Source of the DNA: Streptomyces monomycini
GTDB taxonomy: Bacteria; Actinomycetota; Actinomycetes; Streptomycetales; Streptomycetaceae
Reading direction: 5' to 3'
NCBI RefSeq assembly: GCF_022271435.1
Contig: NZ_JAFIQY010000018.1
Location: 62,001-126,000, forward strand
DNA length: 64,000 nt
Shown piece by piece: positions 8,236 to 16,296 of this stretch. Below the pieces are notes generated by a model, which was given only the letters and a program-made list of their open reading frames with translations, did no database searches and was not told where the DNA came from. Numbering within the stretch: the stretch's first letter is position 1; the number at the start of each line of letters is the position of its first letter. The translations under genes were made by a program, and so were the position numbers.

Positions 8236-8308
8236 GCGGACGTAGCTCAGTTGGTAGAGCGCAACCTTGCCAAGGTTGAGGTCGCGAGTTCGAGCCTCGT
8301 CGTCCGCT
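8236..8308 (+). tRNA. tRNA-Gly (anticodon GCC), copy 2
   Basis: A 73-nt canonical tRNA identical to 3853-3925, with normal D- and T-arms and anticodon GCC. It is placed 35 bp after the response regulator. A TATAGT hexamer at about 8197-8202 could be its -10. The two identical copies are direct repeats around the ABC/two-component cassette. Confidence 0.96.
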
Positions 8309-8313
8309 CAGGG

Positions 8314-8346
8314 AAAAGGCCCCGGTCATCATGACCGGGGCCTTTT
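8314..8346 (+). terminator. Rho-independent terminator after tRNA-Gly copy 2
   Basis: A 15-bp perfect stem AAAAGGCCCCGGTCA / TGACCGGGGCCTTTT with a 3-nt loop and a T tract. It closely resembles the terminator at 3931, so tRNA plus terminator were probably duplicated together. Confidence 0.9.
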
Positions 8347-8393
8347 GCGTACGGGGCCTTTTGCGTACGGGGCCCTTCGCGTAGGCGCGAGGA

Positions 8394-8428
8394 GTGACGC
8401 CGGTCCCCCGGCCGGAGACCGGCGTCAC
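8394..8428 (-). terminator. Hairpin downstream of purC
   Basis: A 12-bp perfect stem GTGACGCCGGTC / GACCGGCGTCAC lies 14-48 bp past the purC stop. There is no T run, as in many Streptomyces terminators. It probably ends the purC transcript. Confidence 0.5.
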
Positions 8429-8441
8429 CCCGTCCCCGCCG

Positions 8442-9344
8442 TCACGACCAGGGCAGCCCGGTGAGACGCTCGTACGCCTCGATGTACTTGGCGCGGGTGC
8501 GCTCGACCGTCTCCTGCGGCAGCGGCGGAGGCGGCTGCTCGCTCTTGCGGTCCCAGCCGGAGGCGGGCGAGGTGAGCCAGTCGCGGACGAACTGCTTGTC
8601 GAAGGACGGCTGGGCCCGGCCCGGCTGCCACACGTCCGCGGGCCAGAAGCGCGACGAGTCCGGCGTGAGGACCTCGTCCGCCAGCGTCAGCCGCCGCTCC
8701 CCGTCGAAGCCGAACTCGAACTTGGTGTCCGCCAGGACGATGCCGCGTTCGCGGGCGATGTCGCGGGCGCGGCCGTACACGGCGAGGGTGGTCTGCCGGA
8801 GCTGGGCGGCGACCTCGGCGCCGACCTGGCGGGCGACCTCCTCGTACGGGACGTTCTCGTCGTGCTCGCCGACCGCGGCCTTGGTGGCGGGGGTGAAGAT
8901 CGGCCCGGGCAGTTCCGAGCCGTCGGCCAGCCCCTCCGGCAGCGCCAGCCCGCACACCGTACGGGTCTGCTGGTACTCGGCGAGGCCGGAGCCGGTGAGG
9001 TAGCCGCGGGCGACGCACTCGACGGGGACCATCGCCAGGGACGTGCAGACCGTCGTGCGGCCGGCCCAGTCCGCCGGGGCGCCGGGGGGCAGGTCCGTGG
9101 AGAGCACGTGGTGGGGGACCAGGTCGGCGAGCTGGTCGAACCACCACAGCGAGAGCTGGGTCAGCACCCGCCCCTTGTCGGGGATCTCGGTGGGCAGTAC
9201 CCAGTCGTAGGCGGAGATGCGGTCGCTGGCGACCATGACCAGGTCGCCGTCGGCGTTCTGGTAGAGGTCCCGCACCTTGCCGGTGTGGAGATGGGTGAGC
9301 CCCGGTACCTCCACTGCCTCGGGCTTTTCTACAAAACCGGACAC
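8442..9344 (-). CDS. purC: Phosphoribosylaminoimidazole-succinocarboxamide synthase PurC
   Basis: SAICAR synthetase, which joins CAIR and aspartate using ATP in purine synthesis. The 300-residue product begins SGFVEKPEAVEVPGLTHLHTGKVRDLYQ, includes the ATP-binding KVRD segment and the substrate motif RGYLTGSG, and ends with LADTKFEFG and DEVLTPDSSRFWP, all typical of the family. The GTG at 9344 has a GGAGG ribosome site five bases upstream. Monocistronic on the minus strand; separated from the other pur genes but in the same chromosomal neighbourhood. Confidence 0.97.
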   Translation of the reverse strand: MSGFVEKPEAVEVPGLTHLHTGKVRDLYQNADGDLVMVASDRISAYDWVLPTEIPDKGRVLTQLSLWWFDQLADLVPHHVLSTDLPPGAPADWAGRTTVCTSLAMVPVECVARGYLTGSGLAEYQQTRTVCGLALPEGLADGSELPGPIFTPATKAAVGEHDENVPYEEVARQVGAEVAAQLRQTTLAVYGRARDIARERGIVLADTKFEFGFDGERRLTLADEVLTPDSSRFWPADVWQPGRAQPSFDKQFVRDWLTSPASGWDRKSEQPPPPLPQETVERTRAKYIEAYERLTGLPWS

Positions 9345-9445
9345 GCTGCCTCCGCGTAGGTTGATCCAGGCCCCTCGGTCCGATTCTCCCGTATGCGGAG
9401 CGGGAACGGCGGCGCAGGGTCGGGTGGGGGCCGGCTCAGGTGCTG

Positions 9446-9549
9446 GTCGGGGGCGAGATCGGGAGCGGTCGGGTGCGGGTCGGGGGCGTCCGGGAGCGGA
9501 TCGGAGCGGTCGGGAGCGTCCGGGAGCGGTCGGGAGCGGATCGGGTGCG
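9446..9549. repeat. Degenerate ~10-bp tandem repeats between purC and the MFS gene
   Basis: About ten imperfect copies of a GGGAGCGGTC-like decamer fill the gap between the purC start and the MFS stop at 9552. The run is GC-rich with no terminator-like hairpin. It could have arisen by slippage; no function is evident. Confidence 0.6.
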
Positions 9550-9551
9550 GG

Positions 9552-10979
9552 TCACACCCCGTCCCGGCGGGCCGCGCGGCCGACCGCGCCCAGCGTCAGC
9601 AGGGCCAGCACCGCCGCGGCCGTGAGGATGACGGCCGGCGGCACCGCCGCGCTGACCAGGGTGATCACGTACGGGGCGAAGAAGCCCAGGTAGGCGAGGG
9701 TCCAGAAGCGGGCGGTGAGGCGGGCCAGCCGGTGCGGCGGCGCCAGGGCGGCGACCTCGGTCAGCCCGTACGCCACGCACAGCCCGTATCCGGCGCCGAG
9801 CACCACCGCGGCGATCAGCGCCACGGCGGGCTGCCCGGCCGCGACGGCGCCGGCGGCGACGAGCAGGCCGAGGGCGACGGCCGCCAGTCCGGCGGCGGCG
9901 GTGGCGAGGCGGTGCCGGGCGGCGAGCCGGCGGGCGAGGGGCGTCACGAGGAGCCCGGCGCCCGGGGTCACGGCGGTGGCGACGCCCGCGTACACGGTCT
10001 GCCAGCCGTCCAGGCGGTCGCCGACGAGGCCGGGGAGGGTCACGAAGGCGATGGTGGGCGCGGCGAACACCCAGGGGGCCACCGGGGCGACCAGCCGCCG
10101 GAAGGGGGCGGCGGACGGCCCATGGACCACGGACCGGGGCTCGCCGGCGGCGGAGTGCGTCTCCCCGGCGTCCGGACGGTGCGCGAGCCCGGCCCGGCCC
10201 GTCTCCGGCGCCCGGGCGGCCGCCACCGCGGCCGCCGCCGAGAGCACCAGGTGCGGGACGTACGCCGTGACCATCGGGTGCGGTGCCCACTGGGCGATCA
10301 GCGCGGCGGCCAGCCCGCCGGAGGCGAAGCCCGCGGAGAGGAAGAGCCCGGAGCGGCGGGCCGCCGTGCCGGGCGCGGTGGCCGGGTCGTACGGGGCGGA
10401 CGAGAATTCCTTGATCCACACGCTGCCCGCGGTGAGCAGGGCGCCCGCGCCGAGGCCGGTCAGGAAGCGGCCCGGCCACAGCAGCCAGGCGGCGGCCGGG
10501 CCCGCCATCAGCAGGCAGGTGGCCACGGCGGCGGTGGCGAGCGCGGTGTAGACGACGGGGCGGCGGCCGCGCCGGTCGGCGAGCGGGCCGCCCAGCAGCA
10601 GCCCGGGGATCAGGCCGAGGACGTACACCGCGAAGAGGGCGGTGGTGGTGGCCGTGGTCAGGCCCAGGTCGTCGCGGTAGGCGCCGAGGAGGGCGGAGAA
10701 CTGGTTGGCACTCCAGCCGGAGGCGGTCATCATCCAGCCGGCACGCAGCCAGTGGCGGCGGTGGGGGTCGGTACGGGAATCCGTACGGGGACCGGTGCGT
10801 GGACCGGTACGGGAATCCGCACGGGGACCGGTACGGGAATCCGCACGGGGACCGGTACGGGAATCCGTACGGGGGCCGGTGCGTGGACCGGTACGGGGAC
10901 CGGTGCGTGGGTCGGTACGGGCATCGGTACGGGGACCGGTATGCGGGTCGGTACGGGGCTCGGCGGCGGGCGTGCTCAT
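9552..10979 (-). CDS. MFS transporter with repetitive N-terminal extension
   Basis: Major facilitator superfamily permease, 475 residues. After a 77-residue N-terminal tail come about twelve hydrophobic segments, with the motif LADRRGRRP after TM2 and PETGRAG in the central loop, typical of drug/metabolite exporters. The tail is almost entirely a tetrapeptide repeat (Pro/Ser-Arg-Thr/Ala-Gly/Asp) coded by a 12-bp unit. The ATG at 10979 is the first possible start but has a weak ribosome site, so translation could begin later and the repeat may be partly untranslated. It is divergent from a LysR regulator whose likely operator lies in the gap. Confidence 0.85.
   Translation of the reverse strand: MSTPAAEPRTDPHTGPRTDARTDPRTGPRTGPRTGPRTDSRTGPRADSRTGPRADSRTGPRTGPRTDSRTDPHRRHWLRAGWMMTASGWSANQFSALLGAYRDDLGLTTATTTALFAVYVLGLIPGLLLGGPLADRRGRRPVVYTALATAAVATCLLMAGPAAAWLLWPGRFLTGLGAGALLTAGSVWIKEFSSAPYDPATAPGTAARRSGLFLSAGFASGGLAAALIAQWAPHPMVTAYVPHLVLSAAAAVAAARAPETGRAGLAHRPDAGETHSAAGEPRSVVHGPSAAPFRRLVAPVAPWVFAAPTIAFVTLPGLVGDRLDGWQTVYAGVATAVTPGAGLLVTPLARRLAARHRLATAAAGLAAVALGLLVAAGAVAAGQPAVALIAAVVLGAGYGLCVAYGLTEVAALAPPHRLARLTARFWTLAYLGFFAPYVITLVSAAVPPAVILTAAAVLALLTLGAVGRAARRDGV
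10767..10958 (-). repeat. 12-bp tandem repeat coding a (P/S)R(T/A)(G/D) tail
   Basis: Sixteen 12-bp units in frame at the start of the MFS gene, residues about 8-71. Some pairs form 24-bp higher-order units built from GGTACGGGAATC and CGCACGGGGACC. The arrangement suggests replication slippage and possible length variation between strains. Confidence 0.85.
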
Positions 10980-11019
10980 GAGAGCCGTTGTACGAGGCCG
11001 GAGGCCCTGGGCGCCGCCT

Positions 11020-11040
11020 CCGTTCAGGAATCGTGAACGG
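11020..11040. promoter_or_regulatory. LysR-type operator between the MFS and LysR genes
   Basis: Perfect inverted repeat CCGTTCA-N7-TGAACGG in the 101-bp divergent promoter region. It contains the T-N11-A core expected for LysR-family binding sites. It probably mediates autoregulation and control of the MFS gene. Confidence 0.6.
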
Positions 11041-11080
11041 CCCCCGCGACCGGACGCCGGATCGTTTTATCGTGGCACTC

Positions 11081-12001
11081 ATGGACCTGCGACGCCTGTC
11101 TTCCTTCTTGGCGGTGGTCGAGGAAAGCCACTTCGGGCGGGCCGCGTCGCGGCTCTTCCTCTCGCCGGCCGCGGTCACCCAGCACGTGCAGCAGCTGGAG
11201 CGCGAACTGGGCACCCGGTTGCTGGACCGCGGCAACGGCCCCGTGCAGCCGACCGCCGCCGGCCGCCGCCTGGCCTCCCACGCCCGTACCCTGCTGGCCG
11301 CCGCGAACGCCGCCGTGGAGGACGTGACCGAGGCGGCGCAGCACGCCTCGGCGGCGTCGTCGCTGGCGGCGCGCGGGCTGCGGGTGGGGGTGATGGGCCA
11401 CGGTTCGGCCGAGGTCACCCCGGCGTCCGTCAACGCCTTCCGCCGGGCCCGCCCGGAAGTCCCGCTCAAGCTCGTCCAGTTGACCTTCACGGAGCACTGC
11501 AGCGCGCTGCGCGAGGACCGGGTGGACGTGGCGTTCGTACGGCCCGCGATCCAGGCCGAGGGCATCGAGGTGGACGTGTTGACCACCGAGCAGCGGATCG
11601 TCGCCGTCCCGGCGGCCTCGCAGCTCGCGGACGCGGCGGCGACGGGGGTCCGGGTCGCGGACATCATCGACCTGCCGTACCTGCGGCTGCCCCGGCACAC
11701 GCCGCGGCCGTTCACCGACTACCTGTACTTCGACGAGGGCGAGCGCCGCGCCCCGGACTGCGCGCTGACCCCGCACGACGTGCTGACGAGTGTCGCGGCG
11801 GGCCGCGGGGCGGGCTCCGGGCTGAAGTCCTTCGCCCGCTACTACCCGTGGCCGGGGACGGTGTACGTGCCGGTGCTGGACGCGCCGTGCGCGCACAGCG
11901 TGCTGGCGACGCGGGCGGGCGACCCCAACCCGGAGGTACGCATCTTCCGGGCGCTGACGGTGGCGCTGGCACGGGAGCTGGGGGCGTTCGCGGCGAGGTA
12001 G
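11081..12001 (+). CDS. LysR-family transcriptional regulator
   Basis: 306 residues beginning MDLRRLSSFLAVVEESHFGRAASRLFLSPAAVTQHVQQLERELG, a standard LysR winged-helix, followed by a periplasmic-binding-like effector domain (from about residue 95, GLRVGVMGHGSAEVTPA). The frame stays open upstream to 10988, but the ATG at 11081 sits exactly at the family N-terminus. It is divergent from the MFS exporter, the classical LysR arrangement, so it probably controls that gene in response to an unknown ligand. Confidence 0.93.
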   Translation: MDLRRLSSFLAVVEESHFGRAASRLFLSPAAVTQHVQQLERELGTRLLDRGNGPVQPTAAGRRLASHARTLLAAANAAVEDVTEAAQHASAASSLAARGLRVGVMGHGSAEVTPASVNAFRRARPEVPLKLVQLTFTEHCSALREDRVDVAFVRPAIQAEGIEVDVLTTEQRIVAVPAASQLADAAATGVRVADIIDLPYLRLPRHTPRPFTDYLYFDEGERRAPDCALTPHDVLTSVAAGRGAGSGLKSFARYYPWPGTVYVPVLDAPCAHSVLATRAGDPNPEVRIFRALTVALARELGAFAAR

Positions 12002-12026
12002 CGGCGGCCCCCTGAAGACCCTCGCC

Positions 12027-13505
12027 TCAGTCCCGCTTGCAGATGCGGTCGAGCAGGTTGGCCGTCGCGCGCTGCACGCGTTCGTCCACGTGCCCCGGGC
12101 GGTCCAGCGCCGGTGACCAGGCGAAGGTGCCGGACGCGAAGACCAGGGCGCCGCTGAGGGCCCGGTACAGCGACGTCTCCTGATGGCGGCGGGCGCCCTC
12201 GCTGTCCTCGTACGGGGAGTGCGCCAGCAGGATGCGGTGGCTGTGCTCGGGCAGTGGCGTGCGCGGGAAGTATCGGTCCGCCTCGCCGGCGACGAGACCC
12301 GGCAGCTCGTCGCCCTCGTGGGCGCCGGTCGCCTCCCACATCCAGTGGTCGGCGTTGCGCACGACCAGCGGCGCGGGCTCGGGCACCCGGCCCGCGTACT
12401 GGATGCCCATCAGCTGCTGTTCCGGGTCCCCGGCCTCGCGCCAGAGGGCGGGCCGCCCGGGGCCCTGCCGTTTCCGGCAGCTGAGCAGCGAGTCCGGTCC
12501 GGCGGGCGAGGGGGCCAGTTCGACCTGCCAGTACATGGTGTTGGCGGACAGGAAGACCAGCGAGGTGCCGCTGTCGCGGGCCAGTTCGGCGGTCCGGCGC
12601 ATCGGCTGGGACCAGTACTCGTCGTGGCCGGGGAAGACCAGGCCGCGGTAGCGGGACGGGTCGACCAGCCCGGCGTGCAGGTCGCGGGCGTCGGCGTAGG
12701 CGAGGTCGTAGCCGTAGCGCTCGGCCCAGCGGATGAAGTCGTAGGCGTGGCCGACGTGCAGGGGCAGGCCGGCGCCCGCGTACGGGCGGTCGAAGGAGAC
12801 GGTGGTGGCGGCGTCCGGTTCGCCGAGGAGCGAGCCGTCCGCGTCCCAGGCGTGGTACAGGCTGGCGCCCGTACGGCCGTCCTCCGGGTAGAGGTTGTAG
12901 GCCTGCCAGGTGATGTCGGGCAGGAGCAGCAGGAGGTCGGCGGGGTGGGCGTCGCGGACCGTGAACGGGACGTGGCTGCGGTGGCCGTCGGCGGTGGTCA
13001 GGACGGCGACGTAGGCGCCCAGCTTCCAGTACGTGGGGACCTGGAGGCGCCAGGACAGCCACCAGTGGTGGCAGGAGACCGTGCGGTCGGCGGTGAGCGG
13101 CGCGGGCTGCACGATGCCGGCCAGCCGGGGGCTGGTCGTGATCTTGGCGGCGCCGGTGCCCGCGTAGTGGCCGATGCGGTAGATGTCGATGCTGAAGGGC
13201 TGGGGCGGGTCGACCGAGACGCGGAAGTCGATGGCTTCGCCGGGGGCGACCGCGCCGGTGCTCACGAAGCCCTTGATCTGCTGCCGGACGTCGTCGGCCG
13301 TACGGGGTCCGGCGCTGGAGCGGGGCGAGGGCAGGCGCTTCTCGCCGGGGGCGACCGCCGGGTCGACGTACCAGGGGACCACCTGACCGGAGTCGAAGTA
13401 GTTCTCGCTGCCGCGCAGCCAGGGCAGCGGGCCCTGTCCGAAGGGATCCGTGACCGCGTGCGCAAGCGCACCCGACTCCCAGCGCCGGATCTGCTCCGTC
13501 CCCAT
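12027..13505 (-). CDS. N,N-dimethylformamidase beta subunit-like protein
   Basis: A 492-residue protein matching the large-subunit C-terminal domain of N,N-dimethylformamidase. Recognisable segments are DIYRIGHYAGTGAA, the DITWQAYNLYPEDG motif, VFPGHDEYWSQPMRR and FLSANTMYWQVEL. The ATG at 13505 follows a strong GGAGGGGAG site; a longer frame to 13601 is not family-like. Many streptomycetes carry such proteins without evidence of DMF degradation, so the true substrate is unknown. It is convergent with the LysR gene (25 bp gap) and stands alone. Confidence 0.78.
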   Translation of the reverse strand: MGTEQIRRWESGALAHAVTDPFGQGPLPWLRGSENYFDSGQVVPWYVDPAVAPGEKRLPSPRSSAGPRTADDVRQQIKGFVSTGAVAPGEAIDFRVSVDPPQPFSIDIYRIGHYAGTGAAKITTSPRLAGIVQPAPLTADRTVSCHHWWLSWRLQVPTYWKLGAYVAVLTTADGHRSHVPFTVRDAHPADLLLLLPDITWQAYNLYPEDGRTGASLYHAWDADGSLLGEPDAATTVSFDRPYAGAGLPLHVGHAYDFIRWAERYGYDLAYADARDLHAGLVDPSRYRGLVFPGHDEYWSQPMRRTAELARDSGTSLVFLSANTMYWQVELAPSPAGPDSLLSCRKRQGPGRPALWREAGDPEQQLMGIQYAGRVPEPAPLVVRNADHWMWEATGAHEGDELPGLVAGEADRYFPRTPLPEHSHRILLAHSPYEDSEGARRHQETSLYRALSGALVFASGTFAWSPALDRPGHVDERVQRATANLLDRICKRD

Positions 13506-13794
13506 TCGTACTCCCCTCCCTGCGTCCCCCCGCCGACTGAGCAGGCCGCCGCGGCACTCAGATGTCGTGCTCGATTGAACGACTGGGGCCGACCCCAGCA
13601 CATCACATTACGCACTTGCTCCGTCACCCTTCGTCGTGAATTCGCAAGGGTTCCGGCCATGAACGGCGAACTGGAGGGGAACATTCAGCCCGGTCGTGCG
13701 GGTGATGCCCGGCAGGTGCCGACAACAGGCGCACTCGGCTCCTTCATGCCCCCGAATGCGCCCCCGTACGCTCCCTGCGCGCCCTTGGCGCCCC

Positions 13795-15792
13795 TCACAC
13801 GAGCCGGACCGGCTTCTCCGGCCGCACGCCGACCTCGCCGAGCCAGTCGCCCAGCGGGCCCGCGTCACCGTCGTCGACGAGCCGGTGCACCGGGTGCCCC
13901 AGGTCCGAACGGCGCACGCCGTCCACGAGCAGCACCGGGCCGTCGAGCCAGTCCAGGCCGGGGGCGGCGCCGGCGGTGTCCACGGCGGCACAGCACACCA
14001 TCGCGGTCACATGGTCGGCGAGCAGCTCACGGCCCGTGCGCGGGGGCTGCATCGGGAACAGCGGCAGCCCGTCGGCGAGGCCGTCACCCCAGGTGACACC
14101 AGGGATGCCGGGGATGCCCGGCGCACCCGGAGCGTCCGCGCCCGCGTCCGGGCCGTCGGCCGCCGGCGCGCGGGCCGCCTGACGCTCCGCCTCCGCGCGC
14201 TCCTCCCGCGCCAGCTCGGCGCCGAGCCGGGCGGCCACGAGGTCGCCCGCGCCCTCGTCCGCCATCAGGCGTTCGATGACCCGTATCAGCGTCGGACCGG
14301 AACTCTCCGGCCCGGGATCGGCGGACCGCTCGCCCGGCACCGGGGGCTGCGGCCCTGATGACTGCGGTGCTGACGACAGCGGACCTGACGACAGCGGGGC
14401 CGGCGGCTCCCCCGGACCGGGGGATCGCGGCGCCTGGCTCAGCGCGTCCGGGGACTGCGCGCCCGGAGACTGCGGAGCCGGGTGGGGTATGCGGCACTCG
14501 GGCCGGGCGGGCCGCTCCGGCGCCGCCGGGGGGCGCGACGGCTGCGCGCCCTCGCCCGGGGCCGGCGGGAGGGCGTCCAGGACGCGGTGCAGGCGGGCGG
14601 CCTCCTGGCGCCACTTGCGGTCCACGACCTCCTCCGGATACTGCTGCCAGCCGACCGGCGACCAGTCGGGCCCGGGCTCGGCCGGGCCGCCGTGGAAGAG
14701 GCGGGCGGCGAGGAGGGAGGCGGCGCGGTCCACGGCGCCGGGCTCCTCCAGGAGGTCGCACGCCGGGCGCTCGCCCAGGCGGGAGGCGAAACCTTCGGCC
14801 AGCCGGTCGCGGCGGGAGAGTTCGGTGAGGGCGGAGACCACCCCGGCGTCCAGCCGGGAGGGCCAGCGGCCCATCCGCCAGGCGGGCAGGGCGACCCGGG
14901 TCAGCAGCCGGTCCCAGCCCGCGTACGCCAGCCCGACCTGCTCCTGGGCGACGATCCGCAGGCCGTAGTCGACGCTCTGGGCACGCTCGGAAGCGGCGGC
15001 GGCCACGCACCGCTCCATCTCCAGGGCGTGCTCGCGGCAGGCCCGCAGCAGCAGCCGCGCGACCCAGCCGACGAACGCCGGCGCCGGTGCGGTCAGCGGG
15101 CTCCTGGCGTTCGCGGAGACCGCCACCGCGGCGTCCAGGCCCCGTACGAAGCGGCGGGCCGCGGCTATGTCCGGGTTGGCGGAGGGGCCGGTGCCGGCCA
15201 CGACGGGCGCCAGCAGGGCCCGCAGCTCGGCGACCCGCATCCACCACATGAACGGCGAACCGATCACCAGGACCGGCGCCTGCACCGCACGCGCGCCGCC
15301 GCGCGCTCCCGCGCCCCGGCCGTCGCGCGCCGCCGTGCCGCGGGGCGGGGCGTGCGCACGGTGCGTACGGTCCTCCAGCCAGCTGTCGCAGTCGGGCGTC
15401 AGGGCTATCGCGGACGGCGCGGGCACCTCCAGGCGGTCGGCCAGGTCCCGTACGAGGCGGTACAGGTCGGGGGCCGAGGACTCGGCTATCGGTACCGACG
15501 GGCTCAGCGCGGGCCGCGCCCGGACGACGACGGCCGTGACCAGCGCCGCCAGCAGCAGCACGACCAGCGCGAGGCCGGTCACGGCCCAGCGCGCCGTGTC
15601 CCAGCCGCCGGAACTCGTGACCGGGTCGGCGCGGCCGATGCGGCCGGTGAGGCCGCCGACGAGCAGCACCACGGCCACCGCCGCGGGCACCAGGGCCACG
15701 CCCAGCGCCGCGCCGCGGATCCGCAGCACCGCGAGCGCGCGGGCGCGCGCCGCCTCTGCTCCTGCTTCCGGACCTGCCACCAGCCTGTACAC
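13795..15792 (-). CDS. Membrane protein with a degenerate M48-like peptidase domain
   Basis: 665 residues: two transmembrane helices (about 31-50 and 70-92), a domain at about 105-300 that follows the M48 pattern (PDLYRLVRDLADRLEVPAPSAIAL, then PVLVIGSPFMWWM, then ELRALLAPVVAG), a proline-rich linker at about 430-540 and a C-terminal domain ending GEVGVRPEKPVRLV. In active M48 enzymes the zinc site HExxH follows ELRAVLA; here it reads PVVAG, so catalysis is very unlikely. I see no signal peptide. The GTG start at 15792 is the farthest upstream; another GTG four codons in is possible. Role unknown; perhaps a membrane scaffold. Confidence 0.7.
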   Translation of the reverse strand: MYRLVAGPEAGAEAARARALAVLRIRGAALGVALVPAAVAVVLLVGGLTGRIGRADPVTSSGGWDTARWAVTGLALVVLLLAALVTAVVVRARPALSPSVPIAESSAPDLYRLVRDLADRLEVPAPSAIALTPDCDSWLEDRTHRAHAPPRGTAARDGRGAGARGGARAVQAPVLVIGSPFMWWMRVAELRALLAPVVAGTGPSANPDIAAARRFVRGLDAAVAVSANARSPLTAPAPAFVGWVARLLLRACREHALEMERCVAAAASERAQSVDYGLRIVAQEQVGLAYAGWDRLLTRVALPAWRMGRWPSRLDAGVVSALTELSRRDRLAEGFASRLGERPACDLLEEPGAVDRAASLLAARLFHGGPAEPGPDWSPVGWQQYPEEVVDRKWRQEAARLHRVLDALPPAPGEGAQPSRPPAAPERPARPECRIPHPAPQSPGAQSPDALSQAPRSPGPGEPPAPLSSGPLSSAPQSSGPQPPVPGERSADPGPESSGPTLIRVIERLMADEGAGDLVAARLGAELAREERAEAERQAARAPAADGPDAGADAPGAPGIPGIPGVTWGDGLADGLPLFPMQPPRTGRELLADHVTAMVCCAAVDTAGAAPGLDWLDGPVLLVDGVRRSDLGHPVHRLVDDGDAGPLGDWLGEVGVRPEKPVRLV

Positions 15793-16296
15793 CCCCTGCT
15801 GCCCTGATCAACGGGACGGAGAGAACACGGGTCGAGACGAGAGCGGGGCGACGGTGCCGGGGCCGCGGACGGCTTCCGGCTGCGTCGCTCACTCTTCACC
15901 ACTGTGGCACCGGCCACTGACATCGCAATGCCGGTGAGCCACTTGCCGGACGCCGCCGTGACAGCCGCGCCGCCGGGCGGCACGGGCGCCACACGACGCT
16001 TGCGGGGAACCCTAGTTGGGGCTCCCCTCCCCGTCAGCCGGATGGCGGTGCGGTCACTCGATGGAATGGCTTTGGGTAAAGCCGGGAGCCATTTCCCGGC
16101 CAAAATCGTCCGGTACGCCCGGAACGGCGTGCAGCGGACGCCACGCGGGCCCGGCCGGACACGGCCCGCACCCCACCGGACACCGCCCGGCCCGACCCGG
16201 GAAGCGACCCGGCCCGGCCCGAAAGCGATCCGAAAGCGGCCCGGCCCGACCCGGGAAGCGGGCCGATCCGGGCCGCGACAGCGCCGGGACGGGCCC
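15793..16296. other. Intergenic region between purD and the M48-like gene
   Basis: About 500 bp. The right part (16140-16280) is built of imperfect GCCCGACCCGGGAAGCG-type direct repeats. A hairpin at 16081-16100 may end the purD transcript. The left part (15793-16020) should hold the promoter of the leftward membrane-protein gene. No credible gene is seen. Confidence 0.5.
16081..16100 (-). terminator. Hairpin downstream of purD
   Basis: Stem GCCGGGA / TCCCGGC with a 6-nt loop, followed on the minus strand by TTTACCC. It lies about 200 bp after the purD stop, so the assignment as purD terminator is tentative. Confidence 0.4.
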
